Part shown: positions 60,700 to 64,000 of the stretch, in pieces
Layout of the letters: every line of letters starts with the position of its first letter
How positions within the stretch are numbered: position 1 is the first letter of the stretch
Source: Polynucleobacter sp. 73C-SIWE
GTDB lineage: Bacteria > Pseudomonadota > Gammaproteobacteria > Burkholderiales > Burkholderiaceae
Direction: 5' to 3'
DNA: 64,000 bases
Assembly: GCF_018882465.1 (NCBI RefSeq)
Contig: NZ_JACVOK010000002.1
Coordinates: forward strand, 1 to 64,000
Made by a program: the position numbers and the translations under genes
Notes under the pieces: generated by a model
Databases searched by the model: none
The model's input: only the letters and a program-made list of their open reading frames with translations
What the model was told of the DNA's origin: nothing

Positions 60700-61497
60700 A
60701 TGTTCAAACGTGTTTTATATCCCTTGATGCTCTCTATGCTGCTTGCACTAGCTGGTTGTGCAGGTTTTGGTGGTGGATCAATTCAAGATGAGTCTGGACA
60801 GGCTTTTGATCCTAATAAGCTTCCAGCGCAGGACGAATTGCCTAAATTTTCTGCCGAGACCGCTCGTAACGGCATGCCGAATGGCTGGAATTTTTATCGT
60901 ATAGCGCCTTATAAAAAGAATACGGTTTACCGTCTTGAGAGTTACCAAGGCAGAACTGTTTTGAGTGCTAATTCCAAAACATCTGCATCGGGTTTGGCAG
61001 TGAAGTTGCGCCCAAGGCAAGCAAATAATTTATGGCTACAGTGGGAGTGGAAGGCCTTGAGTGCTATTCCTGAAGCTGATAATGCAGAGCGTTATAACGA
61101 CGATGCTCCCCTCAGAATCTTGGTTGCGTTTGATGGCAATAAATCTAAATTGCCATTGAAGGAAAAAATGAACTTCGAGATGGCAAACCTCATTAGCGGT
61201 CAAGAAATGCCTTATGCAACACTGATGTATATCTGGTCGGGTAAATCTCCTGTAGACACGATTATTGCTAATGCCCACACCTCGCGCATCAAGATGATTG
61301 TGGTTGACTCTGGTTGGGAAAACTTAGGAAGCTGGCATAAGCATCAACGTGACCTTGCTGCTGATTACAAGCGAGCCTATGGTGAAGCCCCGGGAGAGAT
61401 TATTGGAATCGCATTGTTGACTGATACTGACAACACAAAATCAGAAGCGCGTGCCATCTACGGCGATATTGAACTCATTCGCAAAAATCCTAAATAA
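60700..61497 (+). CDS. DUF3047 lipoprotein
   Basis: 265 residues from the ATG at 60700, which begins a clear lipoprotein signal (MFKRVLYPLMLSMLLALAGC). The in-frame ATGs at 60640 and 60643 would overlap the divergent gene and add 20 residues before the signal, so they are rejected. The DUF3047 fold shows LWLQWEWKALSAIPEADNAER and YIWSGKSPVDTIIANAHTSRIKMIVVDSG. Function unknown; carbohydrate or heme-binding has been suggested only by fold for such families, and I make no claim. Confidence 0.85.
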   Translation: MFKRVLYPLMLSMLLALAGCAGFGGGSIQDESGQAFDPNKLPAQDELPKFSAETARNGMPNGWNFYRIAPYKKNTVYRLESYQGRTVLSANSKTSASGLAVKLRPRQANNLWLQWEWKALSAIPEADNAERYNDDAPLRILVAFDGNKSKLPLKEKMNFEMANLISGQEMPYATLMYIWSGKSPVDTIIANAHTSRIKMIVVDSGWENLGSWHKHQRDLAADYKRAYGEAPGEIIGIALLTDTDNTKSEARAIYGDIELIRKNPK

Positions 61498-61504
61498 AAA
61501 TTAC

Positions 61505-63778
61505 CTAGGCATGAGAAGGGCGCCAGCGTTTTAGTAACAGTGCATTACTGAGTACGCAAAAGCTAGATAGTGCCATGGCGCTACCTGCCAGCATTGGTGA
61601 TAGGTAGCCTAGAGCCGCGAGGGGAATTCCAGTGGAGTTAAAAATAAAGGCCCAAAACAAGTTTTGCTGAATCTTTTTCCAGGTTCGCTTGGAAATACCG
61701 ATCGCATCAGCAACTAAGCTAGGGTCTCCGCGCATTAAAGTAATTCCTGCGGCTTGCATGGCAACATCTGTACCAGTAGACATGGCTATACCAACATCTG
61801 CTGTAGCAAGAGCCGGAGCATCATTCACGCCATCACCTACCATAGCAACCCATTGGCGCTTCCCATCCTGTTTAGATGATTGCAGTTTTCGAATAATGTC
61901 TGCCTTTTTATTTGGCAATATTTGCGGAAAAATTTCATCAATGCCGATGAGGTGACCTACACGATTTGCTGCTGCAGCATTGTCTCCAGAGAGCATGACG
62001 GTGCGAATATGTAGTTGATGCAAAGAAGCGATTGCTTCTATTGCATTCGTTTTAAGTTCATCCCCAAAAGCAAAGATCGCAATCGGTGATGATGTCGATA
62101 CATTCACTAATACAGAGACAGTCTGCCCAGCTTCAAAGCAAGTTTGAGCCTTTTGAATAACCTCCGCTTGATGTGGGTTTGAATCAAGTGACGCAACACT
62201 TTGTAAGCAGAGGGCCTGACCTGCCCATGGACCAGTACTAGGCTTGCCGCTAATGCCGATGCCTGGTAGCGCCTTGCTTTCTGTGGGCGGGATGGGACTC
62301 AATCCTTTTTGCTTGGCTGTATCTAGTAAAGCTTTAGCTAAAGGGTGTTCACTGCCTAATTGCAAACCTGCAGCACTCGCCAAGATGGCGTCATCATCAG
62401 CTGAACTAGTCAATGAAATTAAATTGAGAAGTCTGGGTTTGCCAATCGTCAGTGTTCCGGTTTTATCAAAGGCAACGATACTTAAGCGATGCGCGAGTTC
62501 AAGCACTTGGGGATCTTTAATCAAAATGCCAAAGCGGGCAGCAACGCCAGTACCCGCCATAATGGCTGCAGGTGTTGCTAAACCAAGAGCGCATGGACAG
62601 GCAATCACCAGCACAGACACCGCTCTTAAGATTGCGATTGATGCGGAATCTAAATAAAACCAATTGATTAATCCCGTGATGATGGCAATCACAATGACGC
62701 TCGGTACAAAAATTGCGCTAACTTGATCTACTAATTTTTGAATTGGTGCTTTCTGAGTTTGCGCATCTTCTACTAAAGAAATAATTTTAGAGAGAACACT
62801 TTCAACGCCAACAGCTTGCGCCTCAATGACTAGAACACCTTCGCCATTGAGCGACCCGCCAATGACTTTTAGACCAATGGATTTTTTGACGGGGGCGCTT
62901 TCACCAGTAAGGAGAGATTCATCTACATGGCTGCTACCAAGCAAAATTAGGCCATCCACGGGAATGCGTTCACCTGGTAATACCAGCACTCGATCTTTTG
63001 GAAAGACCTGCTCTAGTGGCAGGTCGCGATATTGATCTGGCGAGCCACCTTCTGCGACTGCGATGTTAGGGTTGAGAACTTTAGCGTGCTCTGGCCACAG
63101 TTTTTGCAGTGCTCGAATTGCCTCACTGGTTTGCTGCTTGGCACGAGCCTCTAGCCACTTACCCAAAAGCACCATACAAATGATGACTGCTGATCCTTCG
63201 AAATACAGTTCATGTGACGCATGGGGTGAGACTAGCATTTGATAAATACTTAAACCATAGGCGGCACTAGTACCTAGTGCAACTAGTAGATCCATATTGC
63301 CAACGCCAGACATCACTGATTTAAATCCGGCTTTATAAAAACGCCATCCTAAAAAGAACTGAATTGGACTAGCGAGCAGTAATTGCCATTTTGGCGAGAG
63401 CGCCCAATGAATTCCAAACGGCATGAGAAGCATGGGCAGAAACAATGGGGCAGAAAGAGCAAAACCTAGTAAAACTCTGCCCAAGCCATCGCTACCCCAA
63501 AAGGATTGCGAGGTTTTCAGTGCAGTAATTGCATGGGATTTACTTAATTGCGCCTCATAGCCAGTCTTTTGGACTGTCGCAATGACTTCTCCAATTTTTG
63601 TGGGCGATGATGCATTCAGACGAATTCTGGCTTGTTCAGTCGCCAGATTGACACTTGCAGCTTCCACGCCGGGGATTTTATCTAGCGCTTTTTCAACCCT
63701 GCCTACGCAGGATGCGCAGGTCATTCCACCTATATCTAGAGTAAATAACTCAGAATGGATCTCTTTTGGGGTGCTCAT
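61505..63778 (-). CDS. copA: Copper-transporting P1B-type ATPase
   Basis: 757 residues. An N-terminal metal-binding domain has GMTCASC (Cys21, Cys24). The transport motif CPC is at 394-396, the actuator TGES at 291-294, the phosphorylation motif DKTGT at 438-442, and MVGDGVNDAP in the hinge. Eight helices. Exports Cu(I) from the cytoplasm. Divergent from a copper chaperone gene across 51 bp. Confidence 0.95.
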   Translation of the reverse strand: MSTPKEIHSELFTLDIGGMTCASCVGRVEKALDKIPGVEAASVNLATEQARIRLNASSPTKIGEVIATVQKTGYEAQLSKSHAITALKTSQSFWGSDGLGRVLLGFALSAPLFLPMLLMPFGIHWALSPKWQLLLASPIQFFLGWRFYKAGFKSVMSGVGNMDLLVALGTSAAYGLSIYQMLVSPHASHELYFEGSAVIICMVLLGKWLEARAKQQTSEAIRALQKLWPEHAKVLNPNIAVAEGGSPDQYRDLPLEQVFPKDRVLVLPGERIPVDGLILLGSSHVDESLLTGESAPVKKSIGLKVIGGSLNGEGVLVIEAQAVGVESVLSKIISLVEDAQTQKAPIQKLVDQVSAIFVPSVIVIAIITGLINWFYLDSASIAILRAVSVLVIACPCALGLATPAAIMAGTGVAARFGILIKDPQVLELAHRLSIVAFDKTGTLTIGKPRLLNLISLTSSADDDAILASAAGLQLGSEHPLAKALLDTAKQKGLSPIPPTESKALPGIGISGKPSTGPWAGQALCLQSVASLDSNPHQAEVIQKAQTCFEAGQTVSVLVNVSTSSPIAIFAFGDELKTNAIEAIASLHQLHIRTVMLSGDNAAAANRVGHLIGIDEIFPQILPNKKADIIRKLQSSKQDGKRQWVAMVGDGVNDAPALATADVGIAMSTGTDVAMQAAGITLMRGDPSLVADAIGISKRTWKKIQQNLFWAFIFNSTGIPLAALGYLSPMLAGSAMALSSFCVLSNALLLKRWRPSHA

Positions 63779-63829
63779 ATAGAAGATAATCTACTGCATA
63801 GGACCATATTTACAGTAAAAGAGGCTTAT

Positions 63830-64000
63830 ATGTTGAGTTTAAAAGTGTCTGGAATGACTTGTGGGGGCTGTATTAATGCTGTTACTCGGGCAATTCAAGC
63901 CCAGGATCCGCAAGCCAAGGTAAAGGCTGATTTAGCATCCCAAGTGGTTGATCTTGAAACTTCTTTGTCGGCTGCGCAAGCTAGCCAGATCATTGCTGAC
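63830..64000 (+). CDS. copZ: Copper chaperone, N-terminal part (cut by window edge)
   Basis: 57 residues of a heavy-metal-associated domain with the Cu(I) site GMTCGGC near residues 8-14. CopZ-type proteins carry Cu(I) to CopA, which is the divergent neighbour. Full-length proteins are about 65-70 residues, so only the last few residues are missing. Confidence 0.9.
   Translation, partial: MLSLKVSGMTCGGCINAVTRAIQAQDPQAKVKADLASQVVDLETSLSAAQASQIIAD

Overview
The window is dominated by one nearly complete photosynthesis gene cluster (PGC, about 376 to 48250) of an aerobic anoxygenic phototrophic proteobacterium, followed by ordinary housekeeping genes. AT-rich intergenic DNA, protein sequence style and flanking genes (hemC on the left; ndh, queE/queD/tadA/ldcA, LPS glycosyltransferases and copA/copZ on the right) suggest a freshwater betaproteobacterium of the Burkholderiales, most likely Polynucleobacter or a close relative. 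This placement is inference from protein character, not from a marker gene. Aerobic life is supported by acsF (oxygen-dependent cyclase) with no bchE in the window. A type 2 reaction centre with tetraheme PufC and LH1 (pufB, pufA) is encoded; no LH2 (pucBA) genes are seen.

Layout. 1-245: 5' end of hemC (minus). 376-3203: bchI-bchD. 3200-4190: bchO with an overlapping 40-residue membrane ORF (minus). 4334-15171: superoperon crtE-crtF-bchC-bchX-bchY-bchZ-pufB-(small ORF)-pufA-pufL-pufM-pufC. 15229-17836: crtI-crtB. 17857-23237 (minus): aerR-ppsR-crtA-crtD-crtC, regulators first. 23439-38715: bchF-bchN-bchB-bchH-bchL-bchM-lhaA-puhA-puhB-puhC-orf117-acsF-puhE-ispH. 38830-47170: bchG-pucC-like-bchP-tspO-hemA-dxs-bciB. 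47284-48252: a second AerR/PpaA-type B12-fold regulator. 48267 to the end: ndh, a ferritin-like gene, two tandem lipoproteins, queE, queD, tadA, ldcA, a SOUL protein, rlmJ, PAP2, two glycosyltransferases, an LPG-synthase-like membrane protein, a DUF3047 lipoprotein, copA and the start of copZ.

How it works together. The cluster makes bacteriochlorophyll a (Mg chelatase BchIDH, BchM, AcsF, BciB, BchNBL, BchXYZ, BchF, BchC, BchG, BchP) and spheroidene/spheroidenone-type carotenoids (CrtE, B, I, C, D, F, A). It also carries genes feeding both branches: hemA for 5-aminolevulinate, dxs and ispH for isoprenoids. Five perfect TGT-N12-ACA boxes, the known PpsR/CrtJ operator pattern, lie in the four intergenic regions upstream of bchO/crtE, bchC, aerR/bchF and bchG. 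Three of these regions also carry a recurring ATCAGGGTAA element that I cannot assign to a known regulator.

The most intriguing items are a 73-residue membrane ORF between pufB and pufA, the 40-residue membrane ORF coupled to bchO, the ATCAGGGTAA element, the start of crtC (only canonical start is 300 nt inside crtD), and the pair of AerR-like regulators. No intergenic gap exceeds 300 bases. I saw no insertion sequences, tRNA or rRNA genes, or CRISPR arrays.
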